A DNA stretch of 13,984 bases from Gammaproteobacteria bacterium (GCA_028599035.1 JAQRMT010000031.1:1-13984), one strand, 5' to 3'. Positions 1-7,185 are shown, counted from the stretch's first letter. A program made the numbers and translations. The notes: a model not told the origin generated them from the sequence alone.

Positions 1-917
1 GTAATCATCTCGGTAACAGGATGTTCAACTTGAACACGGGTGTTCATCTCAATAAAATAAAATTCATTGCTCTCAAATAAAAATTCAAAAGTGCCGGCAC
101 CACGATAGTTAATCGCCTTGCAAGCGTCCGCACAAACCTTACCGATTTTGTTACGCAACTCTGGTGTAACGCCTGGTGCTGGCGCTTCTTCCACCACTTT
201 TTGATGACGGCGTTGCATTGAGCAATCTCGCTCCCCTAAATGCACTGCATTGCCGTGCTCATCAGCTAAAATTTGGATTTCAACATGCCTAGGCGTAGTT
301 AGGAATTTCTCCATATACACTTCTGCATTGCCGAAAAAACTCAGGGCTTCGGTCTTAGCCAGCTCAATAGCGGTGAGCAAATCTGCTATTTTTTCAACCA
401 CATGCATACCCCGCCCACCACCACCACCAGAGGCTTTGATGATAATAGGCAGTCCAATTTTATTGGCAGTGGCAATATTTTCATCATCATCTGTGCCAAG
501 TCCGCCATCAGAGCCAGGCACACAAGGTACGCTTGAGCCTTGCATGGCTTCAATAGCGGCGACTTTATCGCCCATAACACGGATATTTTCAGCACGAGGC
601 CCAATAAAAATGAACCCACTTTCCTCTACTCGTTGCGCAAAATCAGCACTCTCAGATAAAAAACCATAACCTGGATGAATGGCATCAGCATGGGTCACTT
701 CGGCCGCAGCAATCAAGGCAGGAATATTTAAATAGCTTTGTGCTGAGGGATGTGGACCAATACAAACAGCCTCATCCGCTAGGCGAACATGCTTGAGGCT
801 TTTATCGGCAGTTGAATACACGGCTACGGTTTTGATGCCGAGTTCTTTACACGCACGCAAAATGCGCAACGCAATTTCGCCACGATTGGCAATTAAAACT
901 TTGTTGATTTTATTCAT
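1..917 (-). CDS. accC: Biotin carboxylase subunit of acetyl-CoA carboxylase (3' part beyond window)
   Basis: AccC carboxylates the biotin on AccB using ATP and bicarbonate, the first step of cytoplasmic fatty-acid synthesis. Reading left from the ATG at 915-917, 305 complete codons are visible before the window ends; E. coli AccC has about 449 residues, so roughly two thirds is present. The start MNKINKVLIANRGEIALRIL is typical. Other family signatures are HPGYGFLSE (about 81-89), the ATP-grasp glycine loop KASGGGGGRGM (161-171), RDCSMQRRHQKVVEEAPAPG, and EMNTRVQVEHPVTEMI just before the edge. That last stretch holds the metal and catalytic residues equivalent to E. coli Glu288, Asn290, Arg292 and Glu296. 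The ATG overlaps the TGA of accB by 4 bp (ATGA), so the two are translationally coupled. No break is seen in the visible part. Confidence 0.97.
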   Translation of the reverse strand, partial: MNKINKVLIANRGEIALRILRACKELGIKTVAVYSTADKSLKHVRLADEAVCIGPHPSAQSYLNIPALIAAAEVTHADAIHPGYGFLSESADFAQRVEESGFIFIGPRAENIRVMGDKVAAIEAMQGSSVPCVPGSDGGLGTDDDENIATANKIGLPIIIKASGGGGGRGMHVVEKIADLLTAIELAKTEALSFFGNAEVYMEKFLTTPRHVEIQILADEHGNAVHLGERDCSMQRRHQKVVEEAPAPGVTPELRNKIGKVCADACKAINYRGAGTFEFLFESNEFYFIEMNTRVQVEHPVTEMI

Positions 918-1363
918 TTTATAACAACTAGTGTTTGCCCAAACTCAACGGCATCGCCATCACTGCACAAAATTTCAGTTACTGTGCCAGACTGGTCTGC
1001 TTCAATTTGGTTCATGATTTTCATCGCCTCAACAATGCAAATAATATCACCTTGATTCACATGCTGCCCAACCTCAACAAACGCCTCAGAAGTCGGCGAC
1101 GCTGCACCATAAAATGTGCCTACCATGGGTGAGGTAATCGAGTGACCATCAACGGTGACAGTCTCTGTTGTCTCAACAACAGGTGCTATTATGGGCGCTG
1201 CCACAGGTGCAGGTGCGGCAATAGGTTGCGCAGGTGCTGCTGCCACAGATGCGTTGCCATAACGAGAGATACGAACCGATTCTTTGCCCTCTACAATTTC
1301 AATTTCTGCCATGCCAGATTCTTCTAGCAGTTCCATGAGTTTTTTTACTTTACGAATATCCAT
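914..1363 (-). CDS. accB: Biotin carboxyl carrier protein of acetyl-CoA carboxylase
   Basis: BCCP carries biotin between the AccC carboxylase and the AccAD carboxyltransferase. The product has 149 residues (E. coli 156). It shows the usual N-terminal segment MDIRKVKKLMELLEESG, a flexible Ala/Pro linker at about 38-62, and a C-terminal biotinyl domain from about 72. The biotinylation motif EAMKIMN places the modified lysine at Lys115. The segment SPMVGTFYGAASPTSEAFVEVG is the BCCP-specific 'thumb' region, which separates it from other biotinyl or lipoyl domains. The start is supported by AAGGAG at 1373-1378, nine bases upstream and lying within the end of aroQ. Only three bases separate it from the aroQ stop, and its own stop overlaps the accC start. 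Confidence 0.97.
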   Translation of the reverse strand: MDIRKVKKLMELLEESGMAEIEIVEGKESVRISRYGNASVAAAPAQPIAAPAPVAAPIIAPVVETTETVTVDGHSITSPMVGTFYGAASPTSEAFVEVGQHVNQGDIICIVEAMKIMNQIEADQSGTVTEILCSDGDAVEFGQTLVVIK

Positions 1364-1366
1364 TTT

Positions 1367-1807
1367 TTAATGCTCCTTGATGTGTTTAATTGCTGCATTG
1401 AGTGCAAATTCATAGCCTTGTGCGCCAAAACCTGAAATCACGCCCTGCGCAATATCTGAAAAATAAGATTGTTGACGAAACTCTTCACGCTTGTAAACAT
1501 TTGACAAATGCACCTCTGTAAAGGCAATGCCTACCGCCAACATTGCATCACGCAGTGCAACAGAAGTGTGTGTAAATGCTGCAGGGTTGATGATGATATA
1601 TTTTGTGCCATTTTTACTGGCGGCGTGGATTTTATCAATCAATCCCGCCTCTGAATTGTCCTGATGATGTGCTAGAGATAGCCCTGCATCCTTTGCTAAT
1701 GCGCCTAGATGTTCAGTAATATTATCTAAAGTTTGCGTGCCGTATTGATCTGGTTCACGCGTGCCAAGCATATTTAGGTTGGGTCCATTAAGTAATAAAA
1801 TATCCAT
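1367..1807 (-). CDS. aroQ: Type II 3-dehydroquinate dehydratase
   Basis: AroQ dehydrates 3-dehydroquinate to 3-dehydroshikimate in the cytoplasmic shikimate pathway. The product has 146 residues, the normal size of the small type II enzyme. Visible active-site elements are NGPNLNMLGTREPDQYG, with the catalytic lid Tyr22 and Arg17, then INPAAFTHTS (Asn74, His80), and EVHLSNVYKREEFR with the catalytic His100 and arginines 107 and 111. It is the first gene of the common gammaproteobacterial order aroQ-accB-accC. Upstream is an 84-bp gap to dsbD with no clear terminator and no strong -35/-10 pair, so read-through from dsbD or a weak promoter are both possible. No good Shine-Dalgarno sequence precedes the ATG. 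Confidence 0.96.
   Translation of the reverse strand: MDILLLNGPNLNMLGTREPDQYGTQTLDNITEHLGALAKDAGLSLAHHQDNSEAGLIDKIHAASKNGTKYIIINPAAFTHTSVALRDAMLAVGIAFTEVHLSNVYKREEFRQQSYFSDIAQGVISGFGAQGYEFALNAAIKHIKEH
1373..1378 (-). promoter_or_regulatory. Ribosome binding site of accB inside aroQ
   Basis: On the minus strand AAGGAG sits nine bases before the accB ATG, inside the last codons of aroQ. It fixes the accB start and implies that aroQ and accB are translated from one message. Confidence 0.7.
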
Positions 1808-1891
1808 CGCTATCTAGCACGGTTGTCAAATAAAGGCTAATTTTACCACCAATATCACCGATGTTAGTCGGTTTTATCGACACTTTAAGAA

Positions 1892-4111
1892 CTACTTTAT
1901 GTTTTCTAAGTGCTTAAGAAAATCCTGTGCATTAATCTCACCAACAATACGCTGTGAGCGTTTTTCAACACCGTTTTTAAAAAATAAAATACCTGGTGGT
2001 CCAATAATATCAAAACGCGCCATCAACGCCTTATCAGTCGCATCATTTGCAGTTACATCTGCTTGCAGGGCAATAACATTGTGCATTTGACTAACCACAC
2101 TGGCATCAGAGAATACAAACCGTTCCAGCTCTTTACAAGTAATACACCAATCTGCATAAAAATCCAACATGACTACTTGATTATTTCTCTGAGCTTGAGC
2201 AAGTATTTGGTCTAAATCAGCGCTTGATTTGATTTTTTCAAAAACAATATGCACTTTTTCTACCTGAGCATTCGAACCATAACCAGACAGTGGTGCTAGC
2301 ATATCACCACCACCGCGAGCAACCAGCCCCCATAATAGAACGCCATAAATCAACACCAGCAACCCAACCCCCTTAAAGATGCGTTGCCATGGGGTCGGTG
2401 TATTAGTGATTGAATTCAGCACACCCATTGCAATTGGCGACAAAGTGAAAAGTGATGCCCATAATATCAATGAGGTAAATGGCGAAATAATACGGTCTAG
2501 CAGCCAAATTGCCACAGCCAACATTAAGATGCCAAACACATATTTAACCTTATCCATCCAGCCACCTGCTTTAGGTAATTTACTCACACCAGCGCCCACT
2601 GCCAGTAGTGGTGCGCCCATACCCAAACTCATTACAAACAAGGACAATCCGCCAAGCAATGCGTCACCTGTTTGGCCAATATAAATCAGCGCACCTGCCA
2701 ATGGCGGTGCAACACAAGGCCCTACAATCAACGCTGATAAAAAGCCCATAATTGCCACGCCAATCAAATGTCCGCTTTCTTGGTTGTTACTAATACTGGT
2801 GATTTTGCTTTGTAAACCAGAGGGCAATTGAATATCATAATAACCAAACATTGAAAATGCCAAAGCCACAAAAATCAAACTAAACACCACTAACACCCAA
2901 GGCGTTTGGAACAACACTTGTAAGTTTTCCCCAAAATACCCCGCCAACACCCCGGCCATGGCATAAGTTGTGCTCATGGCAAGCACAAATACAATTGACA
3001 TAATCAGGGCCTTTTTAGTGCTAACCTCGCTTTTTTGACCCACAATAATGCCCGATAAAATCGGTATCATCGGGAATACACAAGGCGTTAATGCAAGCAA
3101 CAATCCAAAGCCGAAGAAGCTCGCCAATACCCATAAAATATCATCTTGTTGTAATAAGGCAGTAATTTTATCCGTTTCATTGAGTGGCTCATTATTAGCC
3201 TGGCTTGGCGTTGGTTTCTCCTGCCCCTTAATCGGCTCAGCCACTGCATTTGTCCCTGCCTTGGGTAGCACAATATCAGCGGTTTTCTCCAATGGCGGAT
3301 AGCACACGCCACCCAGCCAACAACCCTGATATTTAGCGCTAACAGTGACGCTTTGAGCATCCATCTCAGTGAGTAAAATATCTACTTCTAATAGCCCTTT
3401 GTGAATCTCCACTTTACCAAAAAACTCATCGTCCTTGATTTTCCCTTTTGGAAAAGCAATATCGATAAACTTTGCCCCCTTAATGTCAATCGCAAGTTTG
3501 TCGTGATAAAGGTAGTATTCTGGGTGTATATTCCAGCTCGCACGCAAGGTATTAGCATTAATCGCCTCCACTGAGAAAGCAAATGCCTCATCAGCAGGTA
3601 TCGGCTCATCAGAAATTGACGCCGCTTTATCAACCATTGATTGCATACTAGACTTGGCCTTAGAGAATATATTAAACGCACCGTCAACCAATGATGCTTT
3701 CTGAGCACCATCAATACTCAGCGATACTGATTTGGTAATCGGCGGATAACACACCCCTAAATCCGCACATCCTTGAAACCCTACATTTAATACAATAGAT
3801 TTTGCCTCGCCTTTAAGCACAGGAATCACAACCAACACATTATCACGATAAGTGCCTACCTTACCAAAAAACTCATCATTTTTAATCTTTGCAATAGGGA
3901 AACTTGCCTCACCTAAGCGAGCAGAGTAATCTGAAGAGATTTTAATCTTCTCTTTATAAAGATAATAACCTTTGGCAATATCCCAATTAAGCAAAATTTT
4001 GTCATCAACCACTTCGGCTTGAAATGCAAACGCCTTATCGGCAGGCAATAATTCATCCGCCGCTTGTGCTAATGGTAAAAATAATAGTAAAGACAATAAA
4101 AATCGCTTCAT
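1892..4111 (-). CDS. dsbD: Thiol:disulfide interchange protein DsbD with two tandem N-terminal redox domains
   Basis: DsbD passes electrons from cytoplasmic thioredoxin across the inner membrane to periplasmic thiol proteins. At 739 residues it is much longer than E. coli DsbD (565). The order is a signal peptide (about 1-17, ending AQA), a first alpha domain (about 18-135) with GCADLGVCYPP (Cys115, Cys121), and a second alpha domain (about 168-285) with GCWLGGVCYPP (Cys264, Cys270). A Pro/Glu/Asn-rich linker follows at 286-315. The membrane domain (about 325-600) carries LALTPCVFPM (Cys344) and LIVGPCVAPP (Cys466), and the C-terminal thioredoxin-like gamma domain has LDFYADWCITCKE (Cys656, Cys659). 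All redox cysteines of the canonical pathway are present, and the alpha pair occurs twice. GAGGGA lies just before the ATG. It follows the two-thioredoxin-domain gene by 63 bp on the same strand, so they are probably cotranscribed. Confidence 0.95.
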   Translation of the reverse strand: MKRFLLSLLLFLPLAQAADELLPADKAFAFQAEVVDDKILLNWDIAKGYYLYKEKIKISSDYSARLGEASFPIAKIKNDEFFGKVGTYRDNVLVVIPVLKGEAKSIVLNVGFQGCADLGVCYPPITKSVSLSIDGAQKASLVDGAFNIFSKAKSSMQSMVDKAASISDEPIPADEAFAFSVEAINANTLRASWNIHPEYYLYHDKLAIDIKGAKFIDIAFPKGKIKDDEFFGKVEIHKGLLEVDILLTEMDAQSVTVSAKYQGCWLGGVCYPPLEKTADIVLPKAGTNAVAEPIKGQEKPTPSQANNEPLNETDKITALLQQDDILWVLASFFGFGLLLALTPCVFPMIPILSGIIVGQKSEVSTKKALIMSIVFVLAMSTTYAMAGVLAGYFGENLQVLFQTPWVLVVFSLIFVALAFSMFGYYDIQLPSGLQSKITSISNNQESGHLIGVAIMGFLSALIVGPCVAPPLAGALIYIGQTGDALLGGLSLFVMSLGMGAPLLAVGAGVSKLPKAGGWMDKVKYVFGILMLAVAIWLLDRIISPFTSLILWASLFTLSPIAMGVLNSITNTPTPWQRIFKGVGLLVLIYGVLLWGLVARGGGDMLAPLSGYGSNAQVEKVHIVFEKIKSSADLDQILAQAQRNNQVVMLDFYADWCITCKELERFVFSDASVVSQMHNVIALQADVTANDATDKALMARFDIIGPPGILFFKNGVEKRSQRIVGEINAQDFLKHLENIK

Positions 4112-4174
4112 GTACTTCCCTCAATGTATCAATATATTCGTGTTATGTTATACGCTTAGTTACAACAAAACAAA

Positions 4175-5167
4175 TTATTTGATATTAATATCAATGCCTT
4201 GTTCCAGCAGTTGTGCTTGTCTATACGCAAGATAAGCGCCATAAGTTGCAAAATTTTGATAAAAATCACCACTCACATAGCGCAGCGCTTCTTTAAAATG
4301 AAAATCATACAAAAACCCATCAATGCGGGTAACTTCATCACCCTCATTAAATAAAACAATACCAGGTCTGTAATTAAGCTTGAGCCGTTGCGCCCAGTCT
4401 TTTGGCGTGGTTTGCTTGCCTTCATTATCAACAATAACCTGTGTTGAATCTGCATCAAAACGCACCACTTTAAACGCATCAAATTCATTCATTACCTCTT
4501 TGTTTTGTAAAGTGGTGTGATAAAAATAGGCGCAAGCATCGCAATTTTTATCCTCAAAAATAACTGCCAATGGCGTTTTAATCGTAGAAAAATCGGTAGT
4601 TTTTTGAAACATTGCATGGCTTTGTAATTGATAATTGCCTGTTTTTTTGGTGGCTTCGACATATTGCGCCAAAGTATATTTTTCATACGCCTTGGCACTG
4701 ACATAGCTCAAAATCTGGTGCATTTTAGCAGGGGAGCGGTAACCGTTGGTTTGCGCTACTGTTTCATTTTTTTGATTCAAAAAAACAACTGTGGGCGTGT
4801 ATCGCACCTCAATTTGAGCCGCTAATTCCTTCTCACTTAACGATTGTTCCTCATTAATTGCTACCTCTTTATCGCCTCGAATATTAATCGCAATTACATC
4901 AAAATGTTTTTGAATAAACGCCTTTAAAGGCTGCTGGTCAAAGTCTTTCACCATTTGGTCGCAATACGGACATTCATCCAAGTGAAAAAACAACGCCACA
5001 TGCTTGTTGCTTTCCTTCGCCTCGTCCACATCATCAGCAAGCTCTAAAAAACTGCTCTTAAACCAAGGCAGCATAGTGTGTGCCACTCCGCCCGTTACCA
5101 CGCCTGTTTTTGCCTGCACTACGCCCACAAATAACATCATAAAAATAACCATCTTCAAAACCTTCAT
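4175..5167 (-). CDS. Secreted protein with two thioredoxin-like domains (SoxW-like, putative DsbD partner)
   Basis: The product has 330 residues from the chosen ATG. An open frame continues upstream, but it would run through the promoter gap and the divergent luxR-type gene. The ATG at 5165-5167 has TAGGAG seven bases upstream and begins a clear signal peptide (MKVLKMVIFMMLFVGVVQA). Domain one (about 50-165) has a thioredoxin-like active site, FHLDECPYCDQM (Cys66, Cys69), and a cis-proline motif, RYTPTVVFL (Pro125). Domain two (about 195-300) has EDKNCDACAYF (Cys209, Cys212) and NYRPGIVLF (Pro268). It therefore looks like a duplicated periplasmic thioredoxin fold, related in style to SoxW and other DsbD-reduced proteins. 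Lying immediately upstream of dsbD, it may receive electrons from DsbD; this is inferred from context. The substrate is unknown. Confidence 0.85.
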   Translation of the reverse strand: MKVLKMVIFMMLFVGVVQAKTGVVTGGVAHTMLPWFKSSFLELADDVDEAKESNKHVALFFHLDECPYCDQMVKDFDQQPLKAFIQKHFDVIAINIRGDKEVAINEEQSLSEKELAAQIEVRYTPTVVFLNQKNETVAQTNGYRSPAKMHQILSYVSAKAYEKYTLAQYVEATKKTGNYQLQSHAMFQKTTDFSTIKTPLAVIFEDKNCDACAYFYHTTLQNKEVMNEFDAFKVVRFDADSTQVIVDNEGKQTTPKDWAQRLKLNYRPGIVLFNEGDEVTRIDGFLYDFHFKEALRYVSGDFYQNFATYGAYLAYRQAQLLEQGIDINIK

Positions 5168-5174
5168 CACACCG

Positions 5175-5180
5175 CTCCTA
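5175..5180 (-). promoter_or_regulatory. Ribosome binding site deciding the start of the thioredoxin-like gene
   Basis: TAGGAG on the minus strand lies seven bases before the ATG at 5165-5167. It supports this internal start over the longer open frame that overlaps the divergent gene. Confidence 0.7.
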
Positions 5181-5197
5181 TTTATCTTATAATTAAC

Positions 5198-5225
5198 ATT
5201 ATAAATGCTCATGTCCACATTCCAA
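5198..5225 (-). promoter_or_regulatory. Predicted sigma-70 promoter for the thioredoxin-like gene and dsbD
   Basis: On the minus strand there is a perfect -10 (TATAAT, 5198-5203) and a -35-like TTGGAA (5220-5225, 4 of 6), with a 16-bp spacer. The expected start site near 5191 gives a leader of about 24 bases containing the TAGGAG. The -35 overlaps the end of the 20-bp inverted repeat by two bases, as in many LuxR-activated promoters. The promoter is a prediction from motifs only. Confidence 0.55.
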
Positions 5226-5243
5226 CTATTAAAATCAATAGTT
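5224..5243. promoter_or_regulatory. Candidate lux-box-like operator (perfect 20-bp inverted repeat)
   Basis: AACTATTAAAATCAATAGTT consists of two perfect 7-bp arms around a 6-bp spacer. Its length and the CT-N12-AG pattern are those of lux/las/rhl boxes bound by LuxR-type proteins. It lies between a luxR-type gene and a divergent gene, 10 bp upstream of the luxR ATG. Its centre is about 42.5 bp upstream of the start site predicted for the minus-strand promoter. The arms are AT-rich and differ from the ACCTG arms of classical boxes, so the binding protein is inferred from position. Confidence 0.55.
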
Positions 5244-5253
5244 TTAAGAAAAA

Positions 5254-5979
5254 ATGACCCAAACCAACAACAATCTTTATCAACATATTTCTCAACTAGA
5301 TCAATGCGTTGACATCGATCAGATTGAGCAGATTTGTCGGCAATATTTACATACAATAGGAGTGGAATTTTTCAAATACACTTGGCAGCCACCTATTGCT
5401 ACACAAGCAGACAGCATTGCATTTTGGACTTGCAACGAAGATTGGATTGAACGCTATAATCAACAAAACTATGGGCAAAATGACCCAAAAACACGCTACG
5501 CCGATAATCATTATTTGCCGATATTTTGGGATGTAAATTCAATCAAACAACAACTGGTTAAAGAGCAAACCAATGAGGTTGATTTTTGGCAAGACAGCCT
5601 AGACATGAGCGTGGCACACGGCGTAACCGTCCCTATTCGTGGCGTTGCGGGGAGTAAAGGCTCGCTATGCATCGCCCTTGATGACAAAATCAATGGCGCT
5701 AAATTATTACCCACTTACGAAGTTTGGACGATGCACCTGCACAATCGTATTGAATATCTTTATGGCTTGGCACAACTATCAGCCCCTTTGTCTAAGCGAG
5801 AATTAGAGGTGTTAAAATGGAGTGCCATTGGCGAAAACTGCGAACAAATTGCCCAACGCCTATTCATCTCCAACAACACCGTTTTATTCCATTTACGTAA
5901 TCTACGCACAAAACTGAATGTCGCCAACAAACATCAACTGATTGCTCGGGCATTGTCTCTGCGTTTGGTTGAGTTATAA
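5254..5979 (+). CDS. LuxR-family transcriptional regulator with autoinducer-binding domain
   Basis: The product has 241 residues in the standard two-domain form. The N-terminal autoinducer-binding domain (about 15-165) keeps the six positions conserved in acyl-homoserine-lactone receptors, by alignment to LasR from memory: Trp64 and Tyr68 in DWIERYNQQNYGQNDP, Asp77-Pro78, Trp92 in LPIFWD, and Gly123 in AHGVTVPI. The C-terminal LuxR helix-turn-helix (about 177-236) has LSKRELEVLKWSAIGENCEQIA and ISNNTVLFHLRNLRTKLNV, with the usual Glu183, Leu187 and Gly193. It is divergent from the thioredoxin-like gene and preceded by the 20-bp inverted repeat. Only a weak AAGAA ribosome site is seen. No luxI-type synthase lies in the window, so it may be a 'solo', but the window is short. 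The ligand is unknown. Confidence 0.92.
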   Translation: MTQTNNNLYQHISQLDQCVDIDQIEQICRQYLHTIGVEFFKYTWQPPIATQADSIAFWTCNEDWIERYNQQNYGQNDPKTRYADNHYLPIFWDVNSIKQQLVKEQTNEVDFWQDSLDMSVAHGVTVPIRGVAGSKGSLCIALDDKINGAKLLPTYEVWTMHLHNRIEYLYGLAQLSAPLSKRELEVLKWSAIGENCEQIAQRLFISNNTVLFHLRNLRTKLNVANKHQLIARALSLRLVEL

Positions 5980-5993
5980 TTACCTTACTCAGC

Positions 5994-6045
5994 GGAAAAT
6001 TTCTGAATGTGGCTTTTTGAGAAAGGCATAAACAGTAATTTTTCC
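5994..6045. repeat. Imperfect inverted repeat downstream of the luxR-type gene
   Basis: The arms GGAAAATTTCTG (5994-6005) and CAGTAATTTTTCC (6033-6045) are complementary except for one bulge and one mismatch, with a 27-base interior containing a small CTTT/AAAG stem. It starts 15 bp after the luxR stop and could be a weak terminator or an RNA 3' end, but no clean U-tract follows. The rest of 5980-6118 shows no convincing gene. Confidence 0.3.
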
Positions 6046-6118
6046 ATCGGAATAACTTGCTGTATTCACTTCAACACTTTTGCATATGACTCTTTCTCAA
6101 TTTCACAAACTTCTACGG

Positions 6119-6148
6119 TTAGCTGTTTAGCCCCACACAATAATATGA
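6119..6148 (+). repeat. Left terminal inverted repeat of the IS481-family element
   Basis: This 30-bp arm starts TTAGCTGTTTAGCCCC and continues ACACAATAATATGA. It pairs with 7134-7163, differing only at two C/T positions. Confidence 0.85.
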
Positions 6149-6179
6149 TAAAACACAACAATTTATCAACAGGAGAATT

Positions 6180-7163
6180 ATGGTGCAAATACTTCACAGG
6201 CGTGCTACGACAACCGAGGAAATTAGAAATAAAATCAAACTTGAAAAAGGAACTATTGATTCCATTGCCTTCTTTTCAATACCCCCTTGAGGGGTGAAAA
6301 AATATAACATTAGCTGGAATACCGCTAAGAAATGGCAAAGTCGTAATAACTCTACCGACAAACCAATGGGCAATGGCAGAAGTAATGCCAAGCTAACGCT
6401 TGATGAAGACTGGCTTATTTGTGAAGTCCGCAGGCTTACTTGGTTACCACTAGATGATTTACATCAAATACTCAAACCTATGTTTCCAAAACTCTCTCGT
6501 AGCGCCTTGCACCGTTTATTGCAATACTACGGAATTAGCAAAAAACCAAAAGAGTTACGAGAAAAACCGACTCGTTCAAAGTTTAAATCTTATGAGATTG
6601 GCTATTTACATATCGATATCACTGATTTTTGGCTAGATAAAAAGAAATGGAGCTTATTTGTGTCAATTGATCGTGAGACTAAGTTTGTTTACAGCGAAAT
6701 ATTTGCCAATAAAACCATGGAAAATGCACAACTGTTCTTAAAAAATGTTTACAAGTTCTATCCTTATAAAATTCACACCATACTTACTGATAATGGCTTA
6801 CAGTTTAGTTATAAAGCATTAAAGCAAGAGCTTAAGCCAAACAAAATTCACCCATTTGATGAGATTTGTAATGATAACAACACCGAGCATAGATTGACAA
6901 AATTTGCACACCCTTGGACTAACGGACAAGTCGAGAAAATGAACCATATTATTAAATCAGCAACACTTAAATTGTTTCATTATGAAACAATAGACGACTA
7001 TTCAAAGCATTTGGCAAAATTCTTAAATTATTATAATTTTGAAAAGAAATTAAAGAGTTTGAAGTTTAAATCTCCCTATGATAAAATTTTGGCAAGATAT
7101 CAGGAAAAGCCTGATTTATTTTTGGGTAATCCTTCATATTATTGTGTGGGACTAAACAACTAA
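6180..7163 (+). pseudogene. IS481-family transposase interrupted by an in-frame TGA
   Basis: An AGGAG at 6171-6175 precedes the ATG at 6180, which starts MVQILHRRATTTEEIRNKIK, the usual N-terminus of this IS481 group. The frame hits TGA at 6288-6290 after 36 codons and continues in the same frame with GTG (6294) then KKYNISWNTAKKW, the second half of the helix-turn-helix. Compared with the family pattern, about six extra codons around the stop separate the two halves. The downstream frame (289 residues from GTG) keeps the DDE residues: Asp108 in YLHIDIT, Asp166 in ILTDNGLQF, and Glu214 in HPWTNGQVEKMN. The stop and insertion fall in the DNA-binding domain, so full-length transposase would need read-through. 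A shortened protein from GTG would lack part of that domain. Confidence 0.85.
7134..7163 (-). repeat. Right terminal inverted repeat of the IS481-family element
   Basis: This arm is complementary to 6119-6148 at 28 of 30 positions. It contains the last codons and the TAA stop of the transposase. The next gene starts only 22 bp beyond it. Confidence 0.85.
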
Positions 7164-7185
7164 TAAATAACCGACTAAAATAATT

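Larger units (their letters stand above)
6119..7163 (+). mobile_element. IS481-family insertion sequence, degenerate
   Basis: A transposase of IS481 type is bounded by 30-bp inverted repeats at 6119-6148 and 7134-7163 that match at 28 of 30 positions, giving an element of about 1045 bp. If only the inner TGT...ACA ends are counted (6124 to 7158), the arms match at 24 of 25. The transposase stop codon lies inside the right repeat. Flanking bases (ctacgg on the left, taaata on the right) show no target-site duplication with either choice of end. The transposase frame has a premature stop, so this copy is probably inactive or needs the downstream start. Confidence 0.85.

Noticed and set aside
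1857..1872. ACCGA/TCGGT hairpin between dsbD and aroQ as a terminator
   Set aside because: The stem is only 5 bp, and on the transcribed minus strand no U-tract follows it.
5168..5356. 63-codon N-terminal extension of the thioredoxin-like gene
   Set aside because: It would bury the signal peptide, run through the promoter gap and overlap the luxR-type gene; the internal ATG has a good ribosome site and signal peptide.
6163..6171. DnaA-box-like TTATCAACA upstream of the transposase
   Set aside because: A single copy far from the origin in AT-rich DNA is expected by chance.
6282..6294. Ten-base match (CCTTGAGGGG) between the transposase hairpin and the tRNA-Leu anticodon arm
   Set aside because: Too short to suggest common origin; probably coincidence of two G/C-run hairpins.
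6007..6297. Plus-strand open frame of 96 codons before the transposase
   Set aside because: It crosses the left inverted repeat and overlaps the better-supported transposase N-terminus in another frame, with no ribosome site or recognisable family.
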